Shown here: piece after piece, positions 48,137-59,800 of the stretch | Position numbering within the stretch: the stretch's first letter is position 1 | Layout: every line of letters starts with the position of its first letter | NCBI RefSeq assembly: GCF_000006565.2 | Contig: NC_031472.1 | Coordinates: 530,727 to 594,726, forward strand | DNA from: Toxoplasma gondii ME49 | Lineage: Eukaryota > Apicomplexa > Conoidasida > Eucoccidiorida > Sarcocystidae | Length of the DNA: 64,000 bases | Reading direction: 5' to 3' | Position numbers and translations under genes: made by a program | The notes under the pieces: model-generated | The model's database searches: none | Told to the model about the DNA's origin: nothing | The model's input: only the letters and a program-made list of their open reading frames with translations

Positions 48137-50760
48137 AAAAAGGTGTTAGACAAGGAACCGCACACACACGGAACTTATACAATGGAAAGGGATCTCGTAT
48201 CCAAAGCATTAGGCAAGGCTGCAGGAAATCTGAGTTAAGAGACAGCGTTCGTGGCTTTGGTAGACTAGCAGATGATGCACTTTGCAAGAAGAGAAGAGAC
48301 TACCTGTCGTAACACATCTGTACGTCATAGGCCAAATGCGTAGATCCTCATCTCCCTGTACCGAGCCGGTGTGCTGCAATTGAGAATTGGGGTGGCCTTA
48401 TTTGAGCATATTCTGCCTCTAGGCACGGAACTGTGCGGAAAAAGTTGTCTGTAAGACCTCTCAACGGCAGAAGAGAAAAAGTACCACAAGCGCATCGACA
48501 ATCGAGACTTCTCGCTAGTTGTGGCCGCTCCCCATTGATGCGCGGCGGTAACTGCTCGCACCAACAAAGAAAGGATACCCCCGCAACTTGTCTTCGCCGG
48601 CCACCTTATCACAACGGCTCAACTTGTTTTCCCCGAAAATTGGCTCACCCCGTAAACGTCTTACCTGCTCCCTGGCTGATCCGTCAGTGAAACGTTAAAC
48701 AGGCACCAGCACCAAACGGTTTAGATAGATGTCACTGTGCATTTGCCCGCGCAATGCGGAGATCGCAGAACGTAACACGCGAAATGAGAGACGCGCGAAT
48801 CGGTGACTTCAGAAAAACGTTCGAAGTGGTCAGTATTGCTTGTAAGCAGGGGAGAAGGACTGCTACAGTCGATGTCATTTCTAGCGGAAAAGCCTGACAC
48901 TGTCCGAGAGGTCTAACCGTATGAACGACCGTGTGCTTCCTCGGAACGGACTGGGCATTCGAGGCTGTGGTAGGAATTGCTTCTGGCTCTATAGTTATTC
49001 ATACGAGCTCTGATGGGTCACACTCAGTCAAGACGAGACACCTCTCAGGAGGCAGTCCTGAATGTTCTGAGACACTGCAACGTGAAAGAAAGAGGCGTAT
49101 GCTCCTTCAAAAATTGTTTCTGTCTCTGGCGGTTGGAGACCCGTATACATGCGTCTATCATTCCTAACCCCCGTTTTAGGTTGCCCGAGCAGCAATGCCG
49201 AGCTTGCGTAAGCACAATTGAACCTGAAGCCGGATGCTCGAGTGCCAAGATTTGATAACGTGCTCGCAGACAGCAGAGAGCAGCTGAGTACAAAATGAAA
49301 CTTCTATCACACGCTTAGCGACAGTGCGTCCTTTCAGTGTTCCTCTCTCGCATTGCGTAAACTAGTATCTGAATCATCACTTTGTGGCGTCGGACGATCA
49401 TGTGCGGTATTCAGGTGGGGCGGTCAGGATCATCCATTCGAATACATGGATCATCAGGGGCACACCTTGTTGACTATGCTGACTGCCGTAGCCAGCAACA
49501 GCACCAGGTTGCGAACAGAAAACAGAAGGCCTCATTTCTCGTATACATGAAAGTGGTTCACCATGCACAGTATGACAACCTTTCGGCCAAAACAAAAACA
49601 CAAAGAGCCGCTGTGGAATAAATTGTCGGCACTTTAAGTCACAGTCCGTTTCACAGTCCAGGAGGGCTGTCTAAGCTAGGCTCCATGGACACGAACGTTC
49701 TCCTCTCTCGTGTATTAGCTGTCGCGGTCTTCCACCCTTTGCATAAGAAGAAGGGGATATGCTATGAGTATTTTTTTGGTGCGCAAAGCAGCTACGGCCT
49801 TCGAAGGGCATCAGGATGGCAGTCGGTGGTCGTATCAAGCACTAAACTTATGACAGAAGCAGAGTCAGTGGAAAGTGCCTTGCGTGTGGTGGTTTCCACA
49901 TTTTCCAGTTACACAATATGGTAGTCAAAGGTTTCACACGTTTCCGTACCAGAATAACGAAACAGTGAACATTCACCGACTTACGGTCAAACGCACCATC
50001 ATCCATCGACGTCCTGCGGTGCCCTGGAAATTAAGGGCAGTGTGCTAGAGGGAAGGCGACACAGTGCCACTTACCCCGATTCGTTGCCTGCCGTAGTCGT
50101 CAACTACCGAATTGGTTCTATGCTTATACTTAACCAACGTTGTTAATGACTACAGCTCTTCAAGAGTGTGCCTGATGTCGCCAGCAAGGTTTGAGTGGTC
50201 TAGCGCGACGGTTGTATCTCCGGAGGGATGTTCAGCCAACGGCCCGCCTTGGCAAGAAAGGAAGGAAACTTATTAAAAACTTCTCACGTGTGCCCTTAAT
50301 TTCCTACGCGCCTTAAACATTTCCCAAAGTATTCGCCCTTTCAGAGGAAAAAAAGAGAGATGATTCACTGTGTTGATGTTCTGATGTTGAAATCACAAAC
50401 GCTAACACCGGCATCCAAAACTCGGCAGCATGTGGGGCCCGAAGGAGGAAGGCATTTTGACGTCGAAGAGGGCTCCGCCTTCCACGCTGCAGTGCAGATA
50501 CAATGTAATCATTTTTAACTCATGTAGTCATGGTGTTCCGTATTGCAAGACGACGAATGTTTCGAATTAAGGCATAATCAGTGCCTTATGCACATACATG
50601 TGTTGTCACCCCAGCGACTGGATCCGCACCTACCAGTGACCCAGAGAATATGATTTGTAGCCGTAAAGGGGGGGGAAAGAAGATTCGACGCAAGAGGTCA
50701 TAGCCAGAGCAAAGAACCATGCAATACAGGGACTATTGTTATGATGCAAAGGTAAAACAC
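48137..50760. other. Intergenic: upstream of the hydroxylase to the tRNA
   Basis: About 2.6 kb holding the hydroxylase 5' leader and promoter side. No supportable coding frame: open stretches are under about 100 codons and lack splice continuity. Confidence 0.5.
50754..50757 (-). terminator. Pol III terminator of tRNA-Met
   Basis: Four T on the minus strand (AAAA on +) three bases after the mature 3' end of the tRNA. This is the usual short oligo-T stop for RNA polymerase III. Confidence 0.7.
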
Positions 50761-50833
50761 TGGGCACTGCGAGGATCGAACTCGCGACCTTGGGATTATG
50801 AGACCCACGCGCTACCGACTGCGCCAAACGCCC
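50761..50833 (-). tRNA. tRNA-Met (CAU), elongator type
   Basis: A 73-nt cloverleaf without intron or encoded CCA. The acceptor stem GGGCGTT pairs with AGTGCCC using two G-U pairs. The D stem is GCGC/GCGC, and the anticodon loop is CTCATAA with anticodon CAU. The T arm is GCGAG-TTCGATC-CTCGC. The internal promoter boxes are good: A box TGGCGCAGTCGG and B box GAGTTCGATCC. The loop-closing U-U in the anticodon stem also occurs in other eukaryotic elongator tRNA-Met, and the general shape fits elongator rather than initiator. Confidence 0.95.
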
Positions 50834-53218
50834 TCGTCGAGCCTCGGACACGGATCCGCCTTGTCGAGTTCGTTGTCTGGGTGAACAGCTGCAGCAAATT
50901 TCTGCCTTCAGCAATTCCAAATATCATTTTAAAAGCTCCCAAAAGCGAGGGCTCGGATGTTGGTCTTTTGGATTTCGATCACTGCAAAGCCCCTCTGCCA
51001 TGCTTGTGTCCCAAGAGTTGCACTGTAGTGTTGGCTCGGTCGCCACGAGTCTCACTTATCCGAAAATATCGGTTCACAGCTCCTTAATTAGACAATACAG
51101 AGCCAGAATGAGGGATTCAGTGGCTTGGACACATACGCCACTCTATCTTGTAATACACAATCAATCTGGTGTGCAAGTGCACACACTGTGAAAAGCATCA
51201 CTTGCAAAATCTAGTCTCATCTGACTGAAATTAATTATGACACCAGGTTGTGAGAGCTGAAATTGTAATCATTCGGCAAACTGATGAAAATTTGCACGAA
51301 ACACCATACGTTCAATCGCTTGCAGAAGCAGCCGTGGACTTCTGAAGGCGAAGGTGCTCTCGTCATTCGACGCAGCTCCAGGAAGAATGGTGGTAAAAAC
51401 TCTTTGACTAAGATACCTAGTTTTCCGAAAATGTGATAGTTGATCGCTTATTCTGCATCCTCTGTTCTCTCGTGGTACGATAGCAGTTCGGGCACTATTG
51501 TTCTGCGGTTGTACACTTGCAACAGTGGTGAGGCTGTGCCGTTTACGTGGCTCAACCAGTGCAAGCAGGATTTGTCCAAGGATCCGCACAAGCTGAAGAC
51601 GGAAACACCACGTCTCCAATAAGTCCCAAATGTCCAGCTGTTGCGTAGAGGCATAGAACAAGAACTATGCGACGCGATGACCGAGCTTACGAAATCGACA
51701 TGTGGACGTGCGTGTGCTGTCGAATGTCCAAGGCTGACAGGGCTTCAGCAAAGTGCCTTAGCCCAGCGACAGAGCCGCCAACCAGAAGACTTCAGACTGC
51801 TGCCCTTCTGATACCAATGGTGTTTCTTCTCCTCGCGAGGCTTCTTAAAGAGGTTCGAAAGGAAGCGGGCTTGTACGCACTAAGCAAAAACGTGGCTGAA
51901 GTGACCCCTGGACTAATATTCGTCAACAGGTCACGGGTCCTCAGCGCTGTGTTGTTGCGCTTGGTAAAAGAAAATGATGCTTCGATAACCAGGTCACAGG
52001 ATGCTGACAACAATTAAGTAGTTTAGGTCCAGTCTACACAGTCCAAGACTACACGATTATGCTGGTTTTTCTACGGCGTCTACCGGGAACACAGGATTAT
52101 GAGCTGTATCCGCTCCTTCGCCTGCGTTTATCATGGCATCGAGACCCTGACGTGTGCCAGCTTGAAAGAGACTGAACTCTGTTGAGTCGCACATTCCAGC
52201 AACCGGTATACGCAAAACATGCGGTTGCGTGCTAAAGCCAATGGGCAGACAGTCTGTAGAGACAAATGCTCGTACACATTCATTGCAGAAAAGTTGCACG
52301 AATGCCGCTAGCTTCGTTCTGTTCCTGACTGGACTCCATGAAATATGGATACAAGGTGGAATCATACTGAGCCTGTCGATGATACCATAATGCAGTTAGC
52401 GAGGAATGTTTGCTTAGCGGCGTCTGTTACCAAACGAAGTTAGCCACATCGCCGATCGCCGAATCTTTCCCTTTTAAGTAAAAGCAACGGAGGGTTTCAC
52501 TTATGACGATTCAATCAGGGCTACACCAGTCCGGAATGTCTTGCATTACACGGCATCAAGTGGGGACCACTCACGTGGTCGGTAGTAATAAGAGAAAAGA
52601 TGAACACTCGTCAGATATACTGGTGTCTTCGTCAGAGTCAGCACCGATGGCACGCCTTGGATCAGCATCAAACTCGCCTGGAATTGTCGTTCAAAGAAGC
52701 TGACTTCTGCCGCATATGGGGCAACAGACTGGAATTGGGGGGGGATGACGCGTACCACAGCTACGTGTCGCACGCTGCAGGACCGACGAACGACGTCGTG
52801 TTCACGATGACCATGAAGACTCATCAGCAACGCAAACACTCGTTTGAACGTTAGAAACTCCGCACCAAAATTTACCGTTAATAATCTTCTTCAGGTCCTG
52901 ATTACCTCCGCGTCGCGTAAGGGGACACCCGCAATGGTCCCATCACCTCAAAAAGAAAGCTGAAGCTTTCTCTTATGCGTACCAGCAGCCTTCTACTGTC
53001 TGGCCGCAATGAACAATGTGGGCAGCCGTGTATTTGGCGGGGCCGCAAAGATCGACTGACACCGAGAACAGAGACGAAAAACATGACACACATGATCTGC
53101 GTGTGTATTGCCTACTCTTATTCAAATAGCTTGTCTCTCTAGACGATCATATCCTGCGGTACCCCTTGTTGCAGTTATAACTCCTATGCTGCGCACTTCT
53201 TGTGCAGAAAGGGGAGAC
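50834..53218. other. Intergenic DNA between tRNA-Met and the CHCH-like gene
   Basis: No supportable gene. ATG-initiated frames of 102-130 codons occur at 51269-51661 (-), 51667-52017 (+) and 52057-52365 (-). They overlap or abut without splice continuity or recognisable motifs, and their number is what chance predicts. Confidence 0.5.
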
Positions 53219-53440
53219 CTATGCTCCTTTCTTGCCACTGAAAAGTCCCGACCGGTTGTCGTCAAGGCCTTCTCTATCATGGACATATTCGATTTTCTTG
53301 CTGCACGTCGTTTCGAATAACTTAACCTCCTCAATGCACTGACGAATGTCGCCATCATTCTTTGCAAGGCAGTCCTGGAGTGGCCGCATGCGACAGACCA
53401 CAGGGCCCTTTTTTGCTGATGAGGGGTTTGCGGCCATCAT
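53219..53440 (-). CDS. Small CHCH-like twin-cysteine protein (73 aa), probably mitochondrial
   Basis: A single-exon frame. The start is the first of two adjacent ATGs in the favourable context CAAAATG, and an in-frame TAG lies upstream, so the 5' end is defined. The core has four cysteines in two pairs: C-x7-C in CRMRPLQDC, then C-x10-C in CIEEVKLFETTC, with helical segments between. This resembles the coiled-coil-helix-coiled-coil-helix fold of small proteins oxidised by Mia40/Erv1 in the intermembrane space, although the first spacing (x7) is shorter than the canonical x9. After it comes a Lys/Glu/Asp-rich tail ending GKKGA. No N-terminal targeting sequence is visible, which is normal for the class. 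Candidates are respiratory-chain assembly factors or mitoribosomal subunits; I cannot choose between them. Confidence 0.6.
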   Translation of the reverse strand: MMAANPSSAKKGPVVCRMRPLQDCLAKNDGDIRQCIEEVKLFETTCSKKIEYVHDREGLDDNRSGLFSGKKGA

Positions 53441-56400
53441 TTTGTCAACAGTCTCGTGATTCACACAACAGGGGGTTTTATTCTAGTGGACAACAGACAA
53501 CAGAAACGCTCTCAGATGGAGAAGGAAAACTGTAATCACAGAAACGACGCAGCAACTGTGCGTGGCAACGGTGGCGTGAGATGCTTAGCGCAGCGCAGAC
53601 AATCAGTACGAGAAGAGACAGATCATGTAACCACAGCAACCACTTGATCCTTGACTACGTATCTGTAAGAATGTATGATCACCTTGAGCCAACAAACAGC
53701 AGACAACACCGCAATTTCTCAGGTCGCTGAGTTCCGGCACTTTCGGCTGCTCGACGCTTGTTGGGGCAAAACGCAGGGGACACCATGGTACATTACAGAG
53801 GTCGCCAAACGGTAAACGTTGTCACCATAATAGGTGAAAAAAAGCTGGAGTGCGTTTTTTTGGAGAGAAGGGTCACAGTTACTGAAGAATACACACTGTT
53901 TGCTGGGTCCAGGCTTCTGGGCTACCGGCTGGGCCGTGGCAAACGAGAATTCTGGGATAAACCCGAACTCATCATTCACAAGTGAAATCTTCTCTCACGC
54001 ATATACACCAAAAAGCCGAAATTGAACAGATCCGCTCTTTCTCTCAGAAGTTCAATCAAAGAAATCCAAGAAACAAAAACTGGTCTTTCACATTGGAAGA
54101 GCAATAGGGACAACAGGAATGAAGACAAAGAACAATGCATGCAATCACTCGTTAGATGACTTGAGGCAACAAAAGAGCTGCACCTTCAAGCAACAACTGT
54201 GAACGCCGATCAGAAAAGAAAAGGAGAAATCAAGGAGACATGAAATAGATGTGGCAAGTTCCTGTGAGAGTAATCACTCATTTATCAATTATGTCGGGCC
54301 CTTGCATGCACTGAAAAAACTCTTGGCTTTGTCGTGACGCCCACGGCTGCAAGCTGTCGTTCATCGGCGTTTCCCTGCCACAAAATCCACATGTGACTGT
54401 TCGTCTGGGTAAACACGTAGACAGCTAAATGGAGGTGATCTGTAGTGACTGATTGGCCGCCAGTATTAAAAGGCGTTACCTGGTGATGTAGATGCCAGTC
54501 TGAGTATCGGATGACGTTACGACACGTGGACCTGCCCCGCCACTGAGCCGTACAAGAAGGGTGATCACAGTCCACGAACCAACGTGGAACACAGATGATA
54601 AGAGGACGTGCTCTCAACTGACTCAGACAGGACACAACCCGTTTCCAGACAGCCTGTCCTCGTGAATGCATGACTAAGCAGGACTTCTTAAGGGAATCGT
54701 TGGCAGCTGAGATGTGGCGTTTGCAGCCTTCTGCGGCGCAGCGTCCACTCAGGGACGACAGCCCTTATCTATATATCTTTGAGCCTGCCGTTCTAGGTTG
54801 GCCTAGTACTTTTCCATGCCCAGTTGTCCACTATGAAATAGTGAGTGAGAGGTGTTATGTGCAGTCGGCTGGTAAATGTCGTCCACAAACCTTCTCTGAG
54901 TGTCTCTCGGGCGAGGCAAAAGGGAGGGCACCTATACATAGGTATGTACCAAGATATTTGCAGACAAGATAGCCAACAACAGGAAGTCTGAGGTGTCGGG
55001 AACCAAGGCGGGGCCCCTTCGTAGTCCGCACACCGAGTTGAGCCTCGTGGGTTCGAGCTGTTGAAGTTGGTATGGTAGAGCCTCAGTTTGACTAACAAGG
55101 GGATACCCTTTCAACGAGTATCCGTCCTCTCTGCCAGTGTAAGCCCTTTTACTCATCAAACATTAGCAGCGTTTACATCGGGGTGGGATCCGCCCCGTGC
55201 GTGATCCGCTTCTTTATACTTAGCTTTCACTTGACGGTTACCGATGGCAGCCGGTGTTCCAGTGTTTTTGTGTAGTGATTCGGTTGGGCAAGCAGTGAAT
55301 CTGAACAGAAAGACAGCAGTATAGAGATAGTAAGCGCCGCTGGCTGCCTGATGCTATGGACTTACATAAGCCCCAGTCCAAGTAAAAAGGAAATACTTTC
55401 TGTTGTTTGCCTGCATAGAAGCCTCGTGTCCTAGAACTCTTGGGTGAGGTTGACCATTCGACAAGTCAAACAGTAGCAACTCGAACGAAGGTGAGGTTAA
55501 CTGCTGAAACTAATGTTTCTCTCTGCTACGAATTCGCACTAAGTATTTGCCTTAGTTGCCATGCTTCGCTGTTGCTGCAGTTCTGATTCGCCTCGTGCGG
55601 ACTCACACAGGCAGCCATGCACAGCTCCTTTTTGGAGTTACCGTTATGAAGCACCCACTTCTGGATGATAATATGAACATTGCTGACCTCGATTTCCTAT
55701 AAGCGGGGCTCTGCCACCGCTTCCAAATTCGTGGTATAATTACCTTTATTTTCTGGGATCAAAACTTCTGTGCAGTATAACGTCAGGAAACGCAACACGG
55801 TCATGACCGTCTCAGAGGCCTTTCTTCTCGCGACAGCTGGCTGAACTTCTTTATTCAGTGTCACCCGGAATAAGTGGGCGAGCTACAACGAATGAATGGT
55901 GCGACCGGACCTTGACTTTGGCGGCGAAAGCTTTCGTGTGTTTCGCCCTGTTCCGCCTCGACGTGTGGAAGAAGAGTTATCAGTAGCAAACGTCAGTTGC
56001 GGTCCCAGTGGAAGTGTGACTGTTTACAGTCCCGTTTGCTGTAGTGAACGACTGCACTGTGTATTACACATGAAATCTTTTGCGTAGTGCCATCGACGAG
56101 TAGCGCCAAGGATAGCTCCACAGACAACCGCAAACTGACAAACCGCGTCGCTGTAAGGGCAACATGGTACGCCCGCAGTTTTATGCGCTGTTATCAGCAA
56201 AACTTTTGAGCGAGAGTTTCATGAGGGACACGTATGATGCAATATTTCGATAAGCTTCAAACACGGGAACTTGATGCCGTGATGGAGGCAGGATAGCGTA
56301 GACAGACTATGGCTGGAGAAAATTTCGTGTCTCGACAGCCACGCAAACAGCAGATCGTATTGTGGCCACCTCGACCTATCCCTGGCAACCATGTTCTTTA

Positions 56401-56864
56401 GAGATCCCTTAAACTGGAAACAATTTTTCTAGTGCATCTGCACATACGAGGCTTCACCGAAAAGATGCGGGCTGCCTCTAAACACACGCTTATTCGCGAA
56501 GAGTGAGGGGCTGTACTATCACAGTAATGGTACTCACTTAACACAGCTTGATTTTCCGAGGAAATTCAGGCGATTCAGAGTGTTGCCATCGGAAATAAGG
56601 CAATACGGAACCGCTTGCTCACCAGGCAAGGGTGACAAATCACGGAAACGACATTCTGCAGCGGGACTCATCGACAAAGTTTGAGCACAAGGGCTGATCG
56701 TTGTTTACCAGCTTTCACTCGAGAAAATGCGTGATGCGATATCTTTCGTAACTTGGTAGTGAAGAGGAGTCGGCCGAATTATACGCTGAGAAAAGGTACA
56801 ACTAGCTGGCCTCCACAGACATCCTCAAGTCAAAAAATTCACTCTTCAGCACCGCAGTTGTGGC
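53441..56864. other. Intergenic DNA upstream of the CHCH-like gene
   Basis: About 3.4 kb without a supportable gene. The longest frame (54285-54671, minus, 128 codons) starts at an ATG but has no recognisable motif or splice partner. The part nearest 56864 should be the 3' UTR of the next minus-strand gene. Confidence 0.5.
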
Positions 56865-59800
56865 TCAGGCCATGGGGACAAACTCGATCTGATCAGCCTC
56901 ATCCCGGAGTACCGTCGCCTGGCGTCTCTGAACGGCTGATGCGCCCATGTCTCCAAAATATGGTAGCATGTTTGATGTGTAGATTTCTGGTGCATGGATG
57001 CCTGCGATACACACATATAGTGATATTGGCTCTGAAATGAACGTTCTCTGCCTCCGACTACAATGCAGTCCAAATCTATTCGACCGATAGGTGTAGTGGT
57101 ACATCATTTTTCTTGTCTTACCAGAGCCGGTGACCGCAGCAGTGGCGGCTTGTAGGTTGCCCGTTTGTGCATAGTAGTGCAGAAGCTGATTCTTGACCTG
57201 CTGCTGCAGACTCGCGTACCACTCGGCGCCCGTGTCATCATCCGGTGTGCAAGCACTTGTAGAAAACTGTGGTACTGTTGCCGGATGTGCATTCCTAGCA
57301 GGGTGAATTATCTCAAGCTTGGGAACGTCTGAGAAGAGGAAGCAAATGGTACACAGAAGGCATGTCTATTCCCGCTGTTCAGAGGCAGTAGCCAAGTGTA
57401 TTCTATAATTTCAATGCAAGGACCGAAGTCACACTCTACGTAGTATGCACCAAACGTGAACGCCGAGAAGATGCATCTGTCCACGCTCAACGCTGAAGAT
57501 GTGCTCGGGTATCCGGGGGCCGACCCACATGACAAAGCAAACCAGAAGAGAGTCCAGCTCCGGGCTACCGTTTCGCGTGGTACGGCCAGTGTGAAACAGT
57601 GTATCATGTGTCGGATTGACTCTTATTGATGAAACACAGGGTCTCAGTCAGAACATGATGTCGCTTCGATTAATTGCCCCGCCTCTCTGGTTGAGGCTTA
57701 CCCACGATTGGATGGACAATACCAGGAGCCCGGATGAGTTGGCGGACGTCGTCGTGTTCCTTCGGAACCACCACCAAACTGTCCTTGATGATGGTAGGAG
57801 CTACGATCCCGGGGGCAAGAGTCGCTTCTGGTGCATCTTGGGCGTAGATGATCTGTACCCAACAGAACGAGCCACTCCCAATAAATGGAATTCGTCAACC
57901 ATTCCAACATGAACTGGTGGTGGACAACAAAATGCACATGTCCCATCCACAAACTCCGCTGGATCGGCCTGTGGTCCTACCGGCATATGTCTGTTTACAC
58001 CTGTGTACGCAGACAAACTGCGCGCGCAATTTGTTGACTTGTACCATTAAATCAGGTCACCAAAGGCACCAAGAAGCGAAGGATGTGGATGTGGGGAAGA
58101 GTCCTTCCTTCCATGTGACAGGGATTACAGAAACGTAATTTACCTCCTCTTCCTGAGCTGCCATTTGCATTTGTCTTAGTTTTTCCAGGGCACGATGACG
58201 TTCCATTAGGATCTCATCGGGGCTCTCCGGCGCAGCCTGCTGCATATCCTGGAGCCACCGAGCTTCTTCAGCTTCTTGAGACTGAAGCGCTTGGCACTCG
58301 GGAGAGAAAACCGGCACCATGTTGCCTTCCTCGCCATCGTCAAGGGAGTACCTCTTCGTGCGCACGGCTTCAACAGCAACACGGCTGCCTACAGCTCGGA
58401 TGCTCGGATGCGACGTCGGCTGCGCATTGACAACACAGCGAAAGCACCCGAAATATGCATGCAAATGTGCATTTTTCTTCTGCTAAAACGATTTCCGTTT
58501 GATGCGACATACATCAGGCCGAGATTCGGTAAAGTAACGCCTGTACAACAGACACCGCCCTGAGCGCCGGATAAGTCGCTCCACTGCAGCACTTTCACCA
58601 TCCGCTTACCCCTCCTACGACGAGCGTATTGTCGGTGCTCGTGCTTGCTTGTTCCTGCGCAAACTTAACCAAGTCTTCGACTCGTGGCACCTGGTCAGCT
58701 CCTCTCATAGCGGGATTGATTGACAGACGTAGGCCCGAGGTTGCTTGAGACCCATTTTCACCGGTAGCGGAGGCACTGGGAGCCTCCTTTCTACCAATTG
58801 ACAACAGCCCAAAGAGCGACTTTGACGCAGAACCAATAAGAGACAGAGTGTCAATCGAGAGCTTTCGAGGATTCACACTGCTGGCGTGTACATTGGGCTG
58901 CTCCACGGTCGCGCTATGTCCTGCCGCTAAGCCCGTATCACTGCTGCGGTTTGCAACTCCAAACTGTAAAGCGGGGGCCACTCCCGGTCTTCCTGCAGCA
59001 GCATGCGCCGCACGATTCATCATCATCGCCAGAGCGTGATGATGTGCAGCGGCTGTGAGCTGCTTATCAGAGGGTGTTCTGGTTGGCGTGCAGACAGCTT
59101 TAGTTACACGGCACTGGGTGCTATCGAATTTCTTGATGCGGCCGTTCTGAAAAGGAATAGGACAAATCGCAGTGTTGGATATAACAAAATTGGTAGCAGT
59201 ATACATATTCTTGGATGAAGAGTTCAGGGCCATGTTACTGCAAAGAAACAGCGTAAACATGTTGGTCGACTCGGCTGTGGAAATGCTAGAAGCAAAAAAA
59301 CCATGCTTCCATGAACCAATTATAAATGTCGGCTCCGCTGCGAACATGGACTTGATATCCTGTGGGCTTTCTGGCAGAATCGGTTCAACTTCGGCAAGGA
59401 ACGTGCGGGACAGTCCCGTTCCCATTACGCGGTAGATGACCAGCTTCACGTCATCCTCCTCACTCACCTTGAGCCTGACGATCAGTGAGGCGCCGTTGTC
59501 TTCGCTCCTCAACACCTCGCCTTCGGCGCCAGTGGGCTTGTGCTGGATGAAGTGTTTGTTCGAGAAATTAGTGTACATCGCCCCTGGAGCCCCCTGGCAA
59601 GCTTGCCCACCCAGCGCTGGAAAGAGGGGGCCTCCCACAGACTTGGTGCTTCCCAGGTGTCTGCCTACAGTCCCAGAGGCCTGCCGACTGGCCTGGCCTG
59701 CAGAAGAAAGCGATGGAACAGCGCATACAAATCACCTACAGAGTAAACAGAGGGTGCATTCAGCATCCAACACGTACATTCCTGATGATGCAGGTATATG

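Noticed and set aside
50900..54671. ATG frames of 100-130 codons at 51269-51661, 51667-52017, 52057-52365 and 54285-54671
   Set aside because: At about 50% GC a few such frames per 10 kb are expected by chance. They lack motifs, splice continuity and coherent arrangement.
55035..55070. B-box-like GGGTTCGAG suggesting another tRNA
   Set aside because: No A box, anticodon stem or acceptor pairing could be formed around it.
59146..59317. Possible intron inside exon 59697-58610 (TTCCTTTTCAG acceptor at 59147-59149)
   Set aside because: The acceptor looks good and the stretch is less GC-rich, but the nearest donor (GTTCAT) is weak and its phase does not match. The frame is open throughout, so I kept it as exon.
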